Origin: Fodinibius halophilus
Lineage (GTDB): Bacteria; Bacteroidota; Rhodothermia; Balneolales; Balneolaceae
DNA length: 64,000 nucleotides
Assembly (NCBI RefSeq): GCF_011059105.1
Contig: NZ_JAALLS010000007.1
Location: 1-64,000, forward strand
Direction of reading: 5' to 3'
In this document: piece after piece, positions 36,647-45,596 of the stretch
Position numbering within the stretch: the first letter of the stretch is position 1
Layout: each line of letters starts with the position of its first letter
The notes under the pieces: model-generated
Told to the model about the DNA's origin: nothing
Database searches by the model: none
Seen by the model: only the letters and a program-made list of their open reading frames with translations
Translations under genes and position numbers: made by a program

Positions 36647-36804
36647 CATGTTATTGATTTGCTGTTTGGTGCTTTGAAAAAGAGGTACTTCACCTAGTGG
36701 AGTTCTACTGCCTTAAACCTTCGCTTAAGTAAAACCACTGAGTAAGATTCAGTCGTCGATCTGTCTGTGCAACTCTATAGCTTTTAATACTCAATCATTT
36801 AATT

Positions 36805-36852
36805 ACCAAATAAAACACCCCTCCCGCTTCGCGGCACTCCCCTCAAGGGGAG
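36805..36852. repeat. C-rich 48-base repeat, copy 1
   Basis: Begins accaaataaaacacccctcc, contains cttcgcggcactcc and ends with the hairpin cccctcaagggg. Copy 2 at 38150-38197 is identical except for one base. Confidence 0.7.
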
Positions 36853-37003
36853 ATGATCTGTGTTCAAGTGATTGATGCAATACAGCGGTTTTTTAAGGTT
36901 TGCCGGTCAGAAGAAGAGTAATTAAATTTTCTTACTGACCGAACGTTTAGGTATTGCTATACGGTTTTAATGCGCTCGGCGCAAATGCTAAATTATTACT
37001 CTC

Positions 37004-37046
37004 TCAACCTCTTCTTGACTTCTCCTTTCGTAAAGAGAAGAAACGG
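37004..37046. repeat. Copy of the C-rich stem family
   Basis: ctcttcttgacttctccttt followed by a partially complementary aaagagaagaaac. Related copies lie at 37524-37563, 37657-37690 and 37870-37910. Confidence 0.5.
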
Positions 37047-37078
37047 AAGAGCTAAGACATGTCGACTTAATATTTGGG

Positions 37079-37201
37079 GGCTTTGCGAAACTAGTCACAT
37101 CTTGTCATGCTGAACTTGTTTCAGCATCTCATATACAGTTATTAGCATTAAAACCGAGATCCTGAACTGAATTCAGGATGACATACCGAGTTTTGCAAAG
37201 T
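37079..37201. mobile_element. MITE-like element, copy B (inverted relative to copy A)
   Basis: Reverse complement of this element aligns with 14283-14431 over most of its length, including the tcctgaattcagttcagga palindrome. Its ends, gggctttgcgaaact and the complement of gttttgcaaag, are imperfect inverted repeats. The second hairpin is a shorter variant than in copy A (built on gctgaacttgtttcagc). No clear flanking direct repeat was found. Confidence 0.65.
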
Positions 37202-38046
37202 TCCTTTTTATATCAATAATCAAAAGTTGGATTCTGGGCGAGAGAAGAAAGGGCTATACATTTAGCAGCTTTGGTTGCTTGTTCTGTTCTGACCCCATCT
37301 TGTTCTTCCCCTACGCGCAGGGGAAGAGACTTTTTTATTGAGTATTCAGCTAGTAATTAAACTGAGTGTCTCTGAAAGGATACACGCATTAAAACCCAGC
37401 ACATATTGTATATAAGCGTCCCTCTCCCTGCGAACAGTAGGGAGAGGTCAGGAGTGGGTCAGCATGCCGCAGTGAAGACTTGGAACTTTCGACTTTTGAG
37501 TAGCCTAATTCCCGGTTATTTTTCAACCTCCTCTTGACCTCCCCTTTCATAAAGAGCAGAAATAAATGTGCCATCTTCATGGGTTACAGCAACAATAAAA
37601 TATAGGGTCCTGCTTTAAATGTATTGTGCTATTAGTTTTACATCTCAGCTACAAAATTCCCTTCCTTATCAAGGAGGGGTTAGGGGTGGTTGCCAAACCT
37701 GGACCTGCTATATTTGAGTAGACACCTAGTTAAACCATAGATTTTCAGCGAACCTTATATCCCAATAGTTGCCTGCCCTTTAACTTACTCCAGGGCATAA
37801 TCTCCGGTTCAGTCATATTATTGTGAAGGTGCTATCTAAGGTTTTACTATTTTGGGATGTAATGTGATACCCCCTCCTCTTGGCCTCCCCTTCATAAGGA
37901 GGAGAAACGAAAAAGCAAAAACGTGTAGACGTAGTATTTCAATCAGGATTAACATACAGCTGTAACATGAGCAAAATGCTCATGCTATGTTTGCTTCAAA
38001 ATAATAACAGAAACCCATTCCCAGACCCGTATCAGAGATATCTAAC

Positions 38047-38072
38047 AATAGCGCGAGCGTCTCGCTCGTGCT
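38047..38072. repeat. GC-rich palindromic repeat, copy 2
   Basis: Same as the repeat at 36621-36646 with one base change in the loop; still able to form the cgagcg/cgctcg hairpin. Confidence 0.7.
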
Positions 38073-38149
38073 AAAAACATAATTGTTTTGTCGAACAAGC
38101 CGGATAGTAAAGAGCAAAGCATCTTGCTAACGAAAGGCATCTCTTAATC

Positions 38150-38197
38150 ACCAAATAAAACACCCCTCCCTCTTCGCGGCACTCCCCTCAAGGGGAG
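38150..38197. repeat. C-rich 48-base repeat, copy 2
   Basis: Same as 36805-36852 with one substitution; lies about 90 bases downstream of the kinase stop codon on the minus strand. Confidence 0.7.
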
Positions 38198-38285
38198 CTC
38201 AGGTGGTCGTTTCCCGGTCGTCCGTCGTCGATCTTCCCCTTGCCGCGCCCCGTTTGACGGGGGCACTTCGCAACTCAATCACGAA

Positions 38286-41258
38286 TCACATACCCAGCGT
38301 CATTTTCCAGCAAGTGCCTCCCTCCTCATTACTGCCTAACTCAAGATCTGCCCCTATTTTCTGTGCTCTTTCCTTGATGCTCTTTAATCCCTTGCCATTG
38401 TATTGATCCACCGGCTTTTCCAGGCCGATACCATTATCACGGACACGAAGCTCCAATCTGTTTCGCTGCATACCCAGATGAATCTCTACTTTATCAGCCT
38501 GTGAATGACGCGCCGCATTCACGACCATCTCCTTGAAAATCAGCCACAGGTGCTGGCGCAGCTCGATATCAAGCGGCTGATTAATATCACTATCGATATT
38601 CAGCTTATATTCAATGTCTTTGCTCTCAAACAGATCCGAAGCAAAACGGCGACATTTCGAAAGCAGATCCACCCAAGAATCCTTCTCCGGGTCGATCGAC
38701 CAGATGATATCGGTAATCTTTTCTTTTGCATCATCGGCACTCTCAGAAATGAGATTTACGAAACGCTCTGACTGCTCTTCATCAGGCACCTGCCGAATAG
38801 CCTGGGCAAAATAGGAGATGGAACTAAGAGTGGCACTGACCTCATCGTGCAGGTCGCTGGCAATACGATTGCGAATACGATGCTCACGCATCAAGCGGTT
38901 AATACGAATTTTATGAAGCCCATACAACAGTCCACCAATTACCAATATATATAAACTGTAGGCCCACCAAGTGCGATACCACGGCGGCAGTACCGCAAAC
39001 GAAAACGTATCGGTTTTGCTGATGCTGTCATACACATTTTTAGCACGTACCTTGAAGGTATAGTTCCCCTCCGGGATGTTCGTATAATCTTTCTGTACTT
39101 CGGCAGTCCAGCTGCTCCATTCCTCTTCGAACCCCTCCAACTTGACCTGGTAGCGAATTTTAGACGGTTCTTTGTAGTAAGTCGCCGAATACTGGAATCG
39201 AAGCTCATTATTTTCGTAATCCAACTCATATCCCCTGTTCTTCAAGCCCGCATTGATGAGCGAATCGCCCCGCACACGCACTTCCCGAACATGTGCCGAA
39301 TAAGATTCCTCGTACTCCGGATCCAGGAATCGGTCTTTGGAGGGGTCGTACTGGATGATACCCTCGTTGGAGGCCATCCATACCAGCCCGCTTTCATGGG
39401 TATAGATGCGGTTTACCTGGTTGGCGTCGATACGCTTGAGGCCCGCCTCGGCGTAGCGGTAGCCCTCCTCTTCTTTGAGCAGCACCTGGTGCTCACGATT
39501 CGACCGTACATAGATATTGCCCTCGGCATCCTCCTCCATCAGGAACACCTGCCGCTCGGGGTCGGCCATCTCCTCCCCAAAACGATGATCCCGAACCAGC
39601 GAATCACTTTCCGCGTCATAACCGTATAAACCGGCAGAACTGCCAACCACTGCCTCTCCGGAAATGTTGAATACGCGCAAAGCCTGGTCATCTTGGCTAT
39701 GCGGGACCTCATAATGGTGTATATGAGAATCAAAGTTGTTCAAACTTTCAAAAAAATTCGATTCTATCCGAAATACACCATTACTTACCGTTCCGATCCA
39801 CAAATCACCGTCATTTTCTTCTACCAAAGATATTACTTCATAGCCAAAACCTTCATTCGTATAAAAGAGTGAATGGTTAGCATCAAAGATCTGAAACTTA
39901 CTTCTACTTAATACATAGTAGTATCCTTGATTAATTCTCGATTCTTTTATCAATCGGATGTTAGATCCCGAAAATAATTTAACCACATTACTATCTTTAA
40001 TACGGTATAAGGTATTATTGCAACTAGCAAGTAATTCGTTATCATAGTCATATCGAGAAAGACTATTACACCGACTAGAACGATCAAAAAGAGGTTCAAA
40101 CTGAATCTTTGGGGTTCGCTTGTTCTTTTCTTGCATTATATTCAATCGGAAAAGTCCTTCATTGGTAGCAGCATAGATATTTTCTCCAAGTACGGCTATA
40201 TCTATTACGGTCCCGGGCAAATTATTCCGATCATCAAGATATGAAAAGGGGCTCATCGGCTCGATAAGGCTCAACCCATTCCCCAGTGCAACCCAAACGT
40301 TGTTCCCCTGATCCAAAAACAAAGAATGTACCTGATCACTCAATAATCCTTCTTCACTACTAATTTTAGCAAGTAGGTCTCCATCTCTGTCTACATGTAC
40401 AATTCCACTATTTAAACTCCCAAAAAGATATGTGCCGTCAGGCAATTTTATGCCTGTATAAACCTTATTTTTTATCAAAAATTCATTTACAGGTGATTCT
40501 ATTTCTCTGATATCTGTACCATTAAATATGGATAACCCATTTGTACCATCTGCAATCATCCAAGAGCCTTCATCAAATGGTAAAACCACCATTACTTCTC
40601 GATTGATGTATTTATCAGAATTGGGAATAAAATCCAGCTTCTTATTAATCTCATAAAGCCCATGTTCTTTATCAGAAATCAATATTTTATCTACTACATT
40701 AAACCCTCTTAAAAAACGTTTCTTAGGTTCAAAAACATCAATTTGGCCATTGTGATACTGAAACATTGCACTTCTCTGACGAAAATAGACTAGATCATCT
40801 TTAGTAAATACATTCCAAACATTGGAAATACTTACGTCACGGTCTTCCAATTTAGGAACCAATGAATAGTAACTTGGAGTAATCGAGGTATCCTCAACTG
40901 ATTTATCTAAAAATCCCAAAGACCCAATACCGCCTACATATAGGCTATCATCTTGGTCACGCTCAATAGAAAGAGCTCTTCGATTTTCCACCTCAATAGA
41001 CCTCCAGCGTGCACCGTCATATTGGAGCACTTCTCCAACATTGGCTATGTATATTATTCCACTGGCATCCTGTGTGATATCCCAATTTTGGATATAACTA
41101 TTATAATCCTGATTAGTGAAATTTTGTATGGGTGGATTTGAATAGGTACTAACGTTTCGATCCTGTGCATATAAAGTATGGGGACAGAAAAGCAGCATGA
41201 AGGCTCCCAAAACATAGAACTTCACTAAATTTTTCTTATCCCCAATACTATTAAACAT
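38286..41258 (-). CDS. Propeller-type sensor histidine kinase (Reg_prop, Y_Y_Y, HisKA_3, HATPase)
   Basis: A 990-residue membrane kinase. After an N-terminal signal/anchor (VLGAFMLLFCPHTLYA) comes a large periplasmic region of two-component propeller repeats (SNVWNVFTKDDLVYF, GDLWIGTVSNGVFRI, GLVWMASNEGIIQYDPSKD), then a Y_Y_Y domain (PSKIRYQVKLEGFEEEW) at about 690-755 and one membrane helix (WAYSLYILVIGGLLYGLHKI). The cytoplasmic part has HisKA_3 with His804 in SDLHDEVSATLSS and a HATPase with Asn914 (VVNAARHS), DNGIGLE and NGKGLKSIKERA. There is no fused receiver, so it needs a separate partner, probably the LuxR-type regulator at 35787. Such sensors detect oligosaccharides in Bacteroides. 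Confidence 0.9.
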   Translation of the reverse strand: MFNSIGDKKNLVKFYVLGAFMLLFCPHTLYAQDRNVSTYSNPPIQNFTNQDYNSYIQNWDITQDASGIIYIANVGEVLQYDGARWRSIEVENRRALSIERDQDDSLYVGGIGSLGFLDKSVEDTSITPSYYSLVPKLEDRDVSISNVWNVFTKDDLVYFRQRSAMFQYHNGQIDVFEPKKRFLRGFNVVDKILISDKEHGLYEINKKLDFIPNSDKYINREVMVVLPFDEGSWMIADGTNGLSIFNGTDIREIESPVNEFLIKNKVYTGIKLPDGTYLFGSLNSGIVHVDRDGDLLAKISSEEGLLSDQVHSLFLDQGNNVWVALGNGLSLIEPMSPFSYLDDRNNLPGTVIDIAVLGENIYAATNEGLFRLNIMQEKNKRTPKIQFEPLFDRSSRCNSLSRYDYDNELLASCNNTLYRIKDSNVVKLFSGSNIRLIKESRINQGYYYVLSRSKFQIFDANHSLFYTNEGFGYEVISLVEENDGDLWIGTVSNGVFRIESNFFESLNNFDSHIHHYEVPHSQDDQALRVFNISGEAVVGSSAGLYGYDAESDSLVRDHRFGEEMADPERQVFLMEEDAEGNIYVRSNREHQVLLKEEEGYRYAEAGLKRIDANQVNRIYTHESGLVWMASNEGIIQYDPSKDRFLDPEYEESYSAHVREVRVRGDSLINAGLKNRGYELDYENNELRFQYSATYYKEPSKIRYQVKLEGFEEEWSSWTAEVQKDYTNIPEGNYTFKVRAKNVYDSISKTDTFSFAVLPPWYRTWWAYSLYILVIGGLLYGLHKIRINRLMREHRIRNRIASDLHDEVSATLSSISYFAQAIRQVPDEEQSERFVNLISESADDAKEKITDIIWSIDPEKDSWVDLLSKCRRFASDLFESKDIEYKLNIDSDINQPLDIELRQHLWLIFKEMVVNAARHSQADKVEIHLGMQRNRLELRVRDNGIGLEKPVDQYNGKGLKSIKERAQKIGADLELGSNEEGGTCWKMTLGM

Positions 41259-41284
41259 ACATTCTATCCCTCTGATAATTTGCC

Positions 41285-41644
41285 TTAAGATCTATCATCT
41301 TCAGTTGGCATATCTGGGTCTACTAATTCAACATCCTCATCGTCACTGCCAACCCAATCCTCATTAAGGTCACAAATAACCAAATGATAACTATAAGTAT
41401 CATGCTTAGGCTGGCTCTGGATGACACTGGCTGAAAGCACCTGTATGTGATTGTGGAATACCGTTTCTATATCCTTTGTTTTGGGCGCCCGAAATTGCAG
41501 TCGCACGTGCCCAAGATCCTCTTTAGGAATAACAGCTCCATCGTGTGACCCTAATTTCTTGAATGGCTTTCCGCTCCCCGACTTTTTGACTAATCGATAT
41601 TCTACTGCAAAATCCAGGTCGTTCTTGATTGTTCTGTCTGACAT
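41285..41644 (-). CDS. Small acidic protein of unknown function
   Basis: A 119-residue soluble protein whose stop is 26 bases before the kinase start, so it is likely cotranscribed with it. The N-terminal 85 residues appear to be beta-strands (DLDFAVEYRLVKKSGSGKPF, LGHVRLQFRAPKTKDIETVF, SYHLVICDLNEDW); the tail is strongly acidic (DDEDVELVDPDMPTEDDRS). No family recognised. A 230-base gap with divergent orientation separates it from the pseudogene at 41875. Confidence 0.6.
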   Translation of the reverse strand: MSDRTIKNDLDFAVEYRLVKKSGSGKPFKKLGSHDGAVIPKEDLGHVRLQFRAPKTKDIETVFHNHIQVLSASVIQSQPKHDTYSYHLVICDLNEDWVGSDDEDVELVDPDMPTEDDRS

Positions 41645-41874
41645 ATTTGTCCCTTAATTTTTTTATATATTTAATTTTTAAGAAGGGGTAAAAGCAGTTT
41701 ATAGCTTTTTAAATACCCCCCATCGCCAACAGTGGTATATAACCATTTTTTTTACAAATAATCCAGTATCATAAGTAATTGTCTCACAGATAGTTATTAC
41801 AACGACGATAAGTATATTTTTTGAGAAGATATTATCCCCTTCACTTATGAAGGATTACACTTAATCATTGTCTT

Positions 41875-42486
41875 ATGGCTGATTCAATTGTAATTGGTTC
41901 GGGGCCCAACGGGCTGGCCTGCGGTATTCGCTTGGCCAAAGAGGGGTGTTCAGTCACCATCTATGAATAGGCCGATACGGTAAGCGGCGGTACTCGTACC
42001 ATGGACTTAACCCGACCCGGCTTCCGCCACGACGTTTGCTCGGCCATCCACCCGCTGGCCAAGGCCTCTCCTTTCTTGCAGTCTCTGCCACTGAATGAGC
42101 ATGGACTCGAATGGATTCAGCCTGAAATACCGCTAGCGCATCCTCTGGATGACAGACCCGCTGGAGCCCTATTCCGCTCGCTTCAGAAAACTGTTGGTTA
42201 CCTGGGCAAAGATGGCAACAGCTACCATAAACTGGTGAAACCTTTTGTTAGGCATTGGGAAGAGCTGCTCCCGGATATCCTTGCCCCTTTTACCTCTTTC
42301 CCAACCATCCCCTGCTGATGGCCCGCTTTGGTTTTTGGGGATTACAACCCGCCGAAACCCTCGCCAAACGATTTGATACCCAAAAACCCCGGGCCACCTT
42401 TGCCGGTCTGGCCGGATCCGGGTGGTGGCGTACATGGCATGTGTGGGTTCCATGCGGCGGAGTCGGCGCTACGAAAACAGCCCTCT
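41875..42486 (+). pseudogene. Decayed phytoene dehydrogenase-like FAD oxidoreductase gene
   Basis: The start encodes the FAD-binding fold SIVIGSGPNGLACGIRLAKE. An in-frame TAG at 41968 replaces the Gln expected after IYE, followed by ADTVSGGTRTMDLTRPGF and FRHDVCSAIHPLAKASPF, typical of NAD(P)/FAD oxidoreductases related to phytoene desaturase. Frame shifts near 42300 (to a frame reading HPLLMARFGFWGLQPA) and near 42400 (to GGGVHGMCGFHAAESALRK). The latter is the normal C-terminal end of the family, so about 300 residues in the middle are gone. A REP-like hairpin begins directly at the gene end. Confidence 0.8.
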
Positions 42487-42534
42487 AGCACTGGTAGGGT
42501 CCAACTGAAAGTTGGGCCATACCTTCGAAATAGC
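42487..42534 (+). repeat. REP-like hairpin 1 beside the RAYT gene
   Basis: agcactggtag followed by a hairpin: ggtagggtccaac (42493-42505) with gttgggccatacc (42511-42523), then ttcgaaatagc. The GTAG at the 5' foot recalls the tetranucleotide read by REP-associated transposases. It starts at the end of the decayed oxidoreductase gene and finishes 8 bases from the RAYT stop codon. Confidence 0.75.
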
Positions 42535-42542
42535 TTCATCTA

Positions 42543-43070
42543 TTATATAGAGATTGATCTTTCAGAGAATTTTCGAAACTTCTCTACAGAACCAAACTCT
42601 CGCTTTACCAGAGAATGATCAACCAACGTACCATTTCTATAGCCTGCTAAATCAAGGTAACTTGAAAAGGGCCACGACTTGAGATCCTTAACCAATCCTG
42701 CCCTAATCGGATTCTGGTGAATATAGGAAAGCAACCTAATCAAATAGGCTTGATCGTCAATAAGTTTTGCTTTTGTATGCTGTTGAAATAAACTACCATG
42801 TCTCCCCAATGCTTTGTTCAGAGCTTTGGTATAAGCACTCAACTGTATGCCGATATGCTGCTTAAGTTGGTCGATCTCCCGGGTTTCAACTTTAATCAAA
42901 AAGTGAAAATGAGTGGGCATCAAACAATAAGCAAAAACAGACAACAGGTCTTCAAATCGATTCCGAAAGTTATCTAAAAAATACAGGTAGTTATCAGTGT
43001 TCCGGAATAGCCGCTCGCAATTATTGGAACGATTGTAAAGATGGTAATAACAGCCTGTCTCTAAATCCAT
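42543..43070 (-). CDS. REP-associated tyrosine transposase (RAYT, Y1_Tnp/HUH)
   Basis: A 175-residue Y1/HUH-type nuclease. The first strand has CYYHLYNRSNNCERLF, and the metal-binding HUH signature is THFHFLIKVETRE (His-Phe-His). The next helix carries the catalytic tyrosine, in SAYTKALNKALGRHGSLFQQ, followed by YIHQNPIRAGLVKDLKSWPFSSY, the classic RAYT motif. RAYTs cut and join REP hairpins and are thought to spread them. Matching hairpins lie just beyond both ends of this gene. The frame is intact. Confidence 0.9.
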   Translation of the reverse strand: MDLETGCYYHLYNRSNNCERLFRNTDNYLYFLDNFRNRFEDLLSVFAYCLMPTHFHFLIKVETREIDQLKQHIGIQLSAYTKALNKALGRHGSLFQQHTKAKLIDDQAYLIRLLSYIHQNPIRAGLVKDLKSWPFSSYLDLAGYRNGTLVDHSLVKREFGSVEKFRKFSERSISI

Positions 43071-43136
43071 CAGTCGAAAATTAAATGGTCTTTTTTAGTA
43101 AGACCAATAGATTTAGTAATCCTTACAATCTTTCCC

Positions 43137-43183
43137 AGCACTGGTACGGTTCAACTAACAGTTGGGCCGTACCTTCGAATAGC
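43137..43183 (+). repeat. REP-like hairpin 2
   Basis: ggtacggttcaac (43143-43155) pairs with gttgggccgtacc (43161-43173), then ttcgaatagc. Compared with hairpin 3, the stem changes a G-C to a C-G pair in a compensatory way. A partial copy (attgggctgtacc with agtaatagcc) follows at 43188-43213. Confidence 0.75.
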
Positions 43184-43258
43184 CTACACATTGGGCTGTA
43201 CCTTAGTAATAGCCTCTTCCATAAGGAGGCCACATCCAAGTGGACTCCATTCCTAGCA

Positions 43259-43341
43259 AGCACTGGTAGGGTCCAACTACACGTTGGGCCCTACCTTCGA
43301 AATAGCCCCTTCCATATAGAGGCCACTTTTAAGTGGTCTCC
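43259..43341 (+). repeat. REP-like hairpin 3 with a second palindrome
   Basis: ggtagggtccaac (43265-43277) pairs with gttgggccctacc (43283-43295), then ttcgaaatagc. A second palindrome follows, gaggccac tttta agtggtctc (43319-43340), with a variant at 43226-43247 behind hairpin 2. The paired layout resembles BIME-type composite repeats. It ends 9 bases before the endonuclease V stop codon. Confidence 0.75.
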
Positions 43342-43349
43342 ATCATTAG

Positions 43350-44054
43350 CTAGTATTCAACATAGCCCGGCTCGGCTTCCCCCTTCCGCAGCTTGTTGGC
43401 CCACCGGTGGGCCTGCCTGGTCGTTTCCGGTAGTTTATACTTGTTCAGTGATTTCATCACCGTATCATAAGTATCATCAAAAGACACTTTGTGGCCCGGA
43501 GATATATAGATCGGATTCACATTCGTACGGCTGCGCAGTACCATCCCAATACGCTCCTCTCCCTCCTTCAAATCAACATACTCCCCCTTTTCCAATCCCA
43601 GTTTGTCATGCGAACCCGTTAGAATATTCTTGGCACACCCAATGGTCGGCCAGTCCACTTCAATACCGAAATGAGTGGCAATTCCCATACGCCGGGGATG
43701 CGCTGTTCCATGCCCGTCCAGGATGAGCACATCCGGTTTTTGTTGCAACTGCCCCCATGCCTTTATCAATACCGGGATCTCCCGAAAGGCCAGCAGCCCG
43801 GGGATATAAGGAAAGGTTGTTTCATCTGTAACAAGTGAGCGAGCTACAGGACTAAGAGCCGGCAACTGCAATACCACTATAGCAGCATGCATCAGCTCAG
43901 AACCCCGATCAAAAGAGATATCAGCACCCGCAACGAATTGTGGTGCTGTTACCAATCCCTGTAACGAAATCTTCTCCTTTAGCTCCTGTTGAAGCTCCTT
44001 GGCCTCCGAAGCGGCCAACGTCTTATAATATTCCAATCGATTTGTTAGTGGCAT
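43350..44054 (-). CDS. nfi: Endonuclease V
   Basis: A 234-residue enzyme of normal family length. The signature residues are in order: GADISF with Asp45, FPYIPGLLAFRE with the Tyr83 wedge region and Glu92, and ILDGHGTAHPRRMGIATHFG with Asp113. The later SPGHKVSFDDTYDTVMKSL is the usual C-terminal motif. Endonuclease V nicks DNA near deaminated bases such as hypoxanthine and begins alternative repair. Stand-alone gene; its stop lies 9 bases from the last REP-like palindrome. Confidence 0.93.
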   Translation of the reverse strand: MPLTNRLEYYKTLAASEAKELQQELKEKISLQGLVTAPQFVAGADISFDRGSELMHAAIVVLQLPALSPVARSLVTDETTFPYIPGLLAFREIPVLIKAWGQLQQKPDVLILDGHGTAHPRRMGIATHFGIEVDWPTIGCAKNILTGSHDKLGLEKGEYVDLKEGEERIGMVLRSRTNVNPIYISPGHKVSFDDTYDTVMKSLNKYKLPETTRQAHRWANKLRKGEAEPGYVEY

Positions 44055-44125
44055 TAGACCGTAAAAGTGTTATAAATTTTGTTTATTGAGGTTCATCTTA
44101 AAATAAGATCAACAACGTATTACCC

Positions 44126-45547
44126 ATGGATAATAAGGAATTTCGAAAGAATGCTCATGAACTCGTCGACTGGATGGCCGACTATTTTGAGCAAGTGGAA
44201 GACTATCCCATTAAACCCGATCTGCAGCCCGGTGATATTTTAGCCCAACTACCTGATTCTGCTCCTGAACAGGGCGAACCTTTCGAAGCGATGTTCGAAG
44301 ATTTTAAAAAAACAATTATGCCGGGGATGACCCACTGGGAAAGTCCCCACTTTATGGGCTATTTCCCGGCCAACAAAAGTTATCCTTCTGTGCTGGCAGA
44401 AATGCTTACCGCCACCCTGGGTGCCCAGTGTATGAGCTGGCTGACCTCGCCCGCAGCCACCGAGCTGGAAGAGCAGGTCATGGAATGGGTGCGTAAGCTG
44501 ATCGGCCTGCCCGATCCTTTTACCGGTGTTATCGAGGGCACGGCCTCTACCTCTACCCTTTGCGCCCTGCTGATGGCCCGCGAACAGGTTACCGATTTTG
44601 AGGTCAACGAATCCGGTTTTTCAGGCGATCAAGACTATATTGTTTACTGCTCCTCGGAGACCCATTCATCCATTGAAAAGGATGTTAAAATTGCCGGCTT
44701 TGGTCGCAAAAACCTGCGCAAGATTCCGGTGGATGAAAACTACGCCATGGATCCCGCGGCCCTGGAAGAGGCGATACGTGAAGACCTGGAAGACGGTAAT
44801 AAACCTACGGCAGTAGTAGCAACTATTGGCACCACCGGTTCTACCGCTATCGATCCGCTCAAAGAGATCGGCCCCCTCTGTTCTAAATATGAAATTTTTC
44901 TCCATGTAGATGCTGCCTATGCCGGCACGGCCCTTCTGCTTCCCGAAAAGCGCTGGATGAACAAAGGCATCGAACATGCGGATTCGTTTGTCTTTAATCC
45001 CCATAAATGGATGTTTACCAACTTTGACTGCTCGGCCTTTTACGTACAGGATGAAGCACTGCTGGTTCGTACCTTCGAAATATTGCCGGAATACCTAAAG
45101 ACGCCCGAAGATGAGCGTGTGAAAAATTACCGTGACTGGGGTATTCCGCTTGGACGCCGATTCCGCGCCTTGAAACTGTGGTTTGTAATCCGCAGCTTTG
45201 GTATCAAAGGATTGCAGGATAAGATTCGCGGTCATATTTCCCTGGCCCAACAACTGACAGCAACAATTGAACAGCATGACGATTTTGAACTACTGGCTCC
45301 TGTGCCTTTGAATACGATCTGTTTCCGTTTCCATCCCAACCATATTGACGATGAAAAGAAGCTGGATGAACTCAACAGCAAACTGCTTAATAATATCCAG
45401 CAAGATGGCACGCTCTTTTTAACACATACCAAACTGGATGGGAAGTATACTGTTCGCATTGTTTTAGGGAATACAAACCTCGAAGAGCGACATGTAGATA
45501 AAGCCTGGAACGTTATTAAAGAAAAAGCTTTTGAACTGATTCAGTAG
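44126..45547 (+). CDS. Aromatic-L-amino-acid decarboxylase-like PLP enzyme
   Basis: A 473-residue group II decarboxylase of the DOPA/tryptophan/tyrosine type. Key residues: MTHWESPHFMGYFP near residues 68-81, SSETHSS with His180, HVDAAYAG with Asp262, and Lys294 in FNPHKWMF. The sequence LGRRFRALKLWFVIRSFG is typical of the subgroup. The likely products are aromatic amines, but the residue set does not fix the substrate. The SDR gene follows after 49 bases and the Rieske gene 3 bases later, so the three may form one transcript acting on a shared amine or alcohol intermediate; this is inference. Confidence 0.88.
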   Translation: MDNKEFRKNAHELVDWMADYFEQVEDYPIKPDLQPGDILAQLPDSAPEQGEPFEAMFEDFKKTIMPGMTHWESPHFMGYFPANKSYPSVLAEMLTATLGAQCMSWLTSPAATELEEQVMEWVRKLIGLPDPFTGVIEGTASTSTLCALLMAREQVTDFEVNESGFSGDQDYIVYCSSETHSSIEKDVKIAGFGRKNLRKIPVDENYAMDPAALEEAIREDLEDGNKPTAVVATIGTTGSTAIDPLKEIGPLCSKYEIFLHVDAAYAGTALLLPEKRWMNKGIEHADSFVFNPHKWMFTNFDCSAFYVQDEALLVRTFEILPEYLKTPEDERVKNYRDWGIPLGRRFRALKLWFVIRSFGIKGLQDKIRGHISLAQQLTATIEQHDDFELLAPVPLNTICFRFHPNHIDDEKKLDELNSKLLNNIQQDGTLFLTHTKLDGKYTVRIVLGNTNLEERHVDKAWNVIKEKAFELIQ

Positions 45548-45596
45548 CACCTTTTTTCAATTTTATTGAACCTAATATTAAAAAGAAATTATTGAC

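Larger units (their letters stand above)
36462..38285. repeat. 1.8-kb non-coding tract filled with small palindromic repeats
   Basis: No convincing gene exists over 1824 bases between regulator and kinase. The tract holds pairs or families of short palindromes: one at 36621 and 38047, one at 36805 and 38150, a C-rich stem family at 37004, 37524, 37657 and 37870, further hairpins at 37289-37330 and 37418-37458, and a MITE-like element at 37079-37201. The C-rich stems carry GGGGTTAGGGGTGG-like text, seen as dispersed repeats in other Bacteroidota. Each repeat type has separate copies with mismatches, suggesting accumulation over time. Confidence 0.7.

Noticed and set aside
36462-38285. CRISPR array
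   Set aside because: The repeats are of different kinds and irregular spacing, with no constant repeat-spacer pattern.
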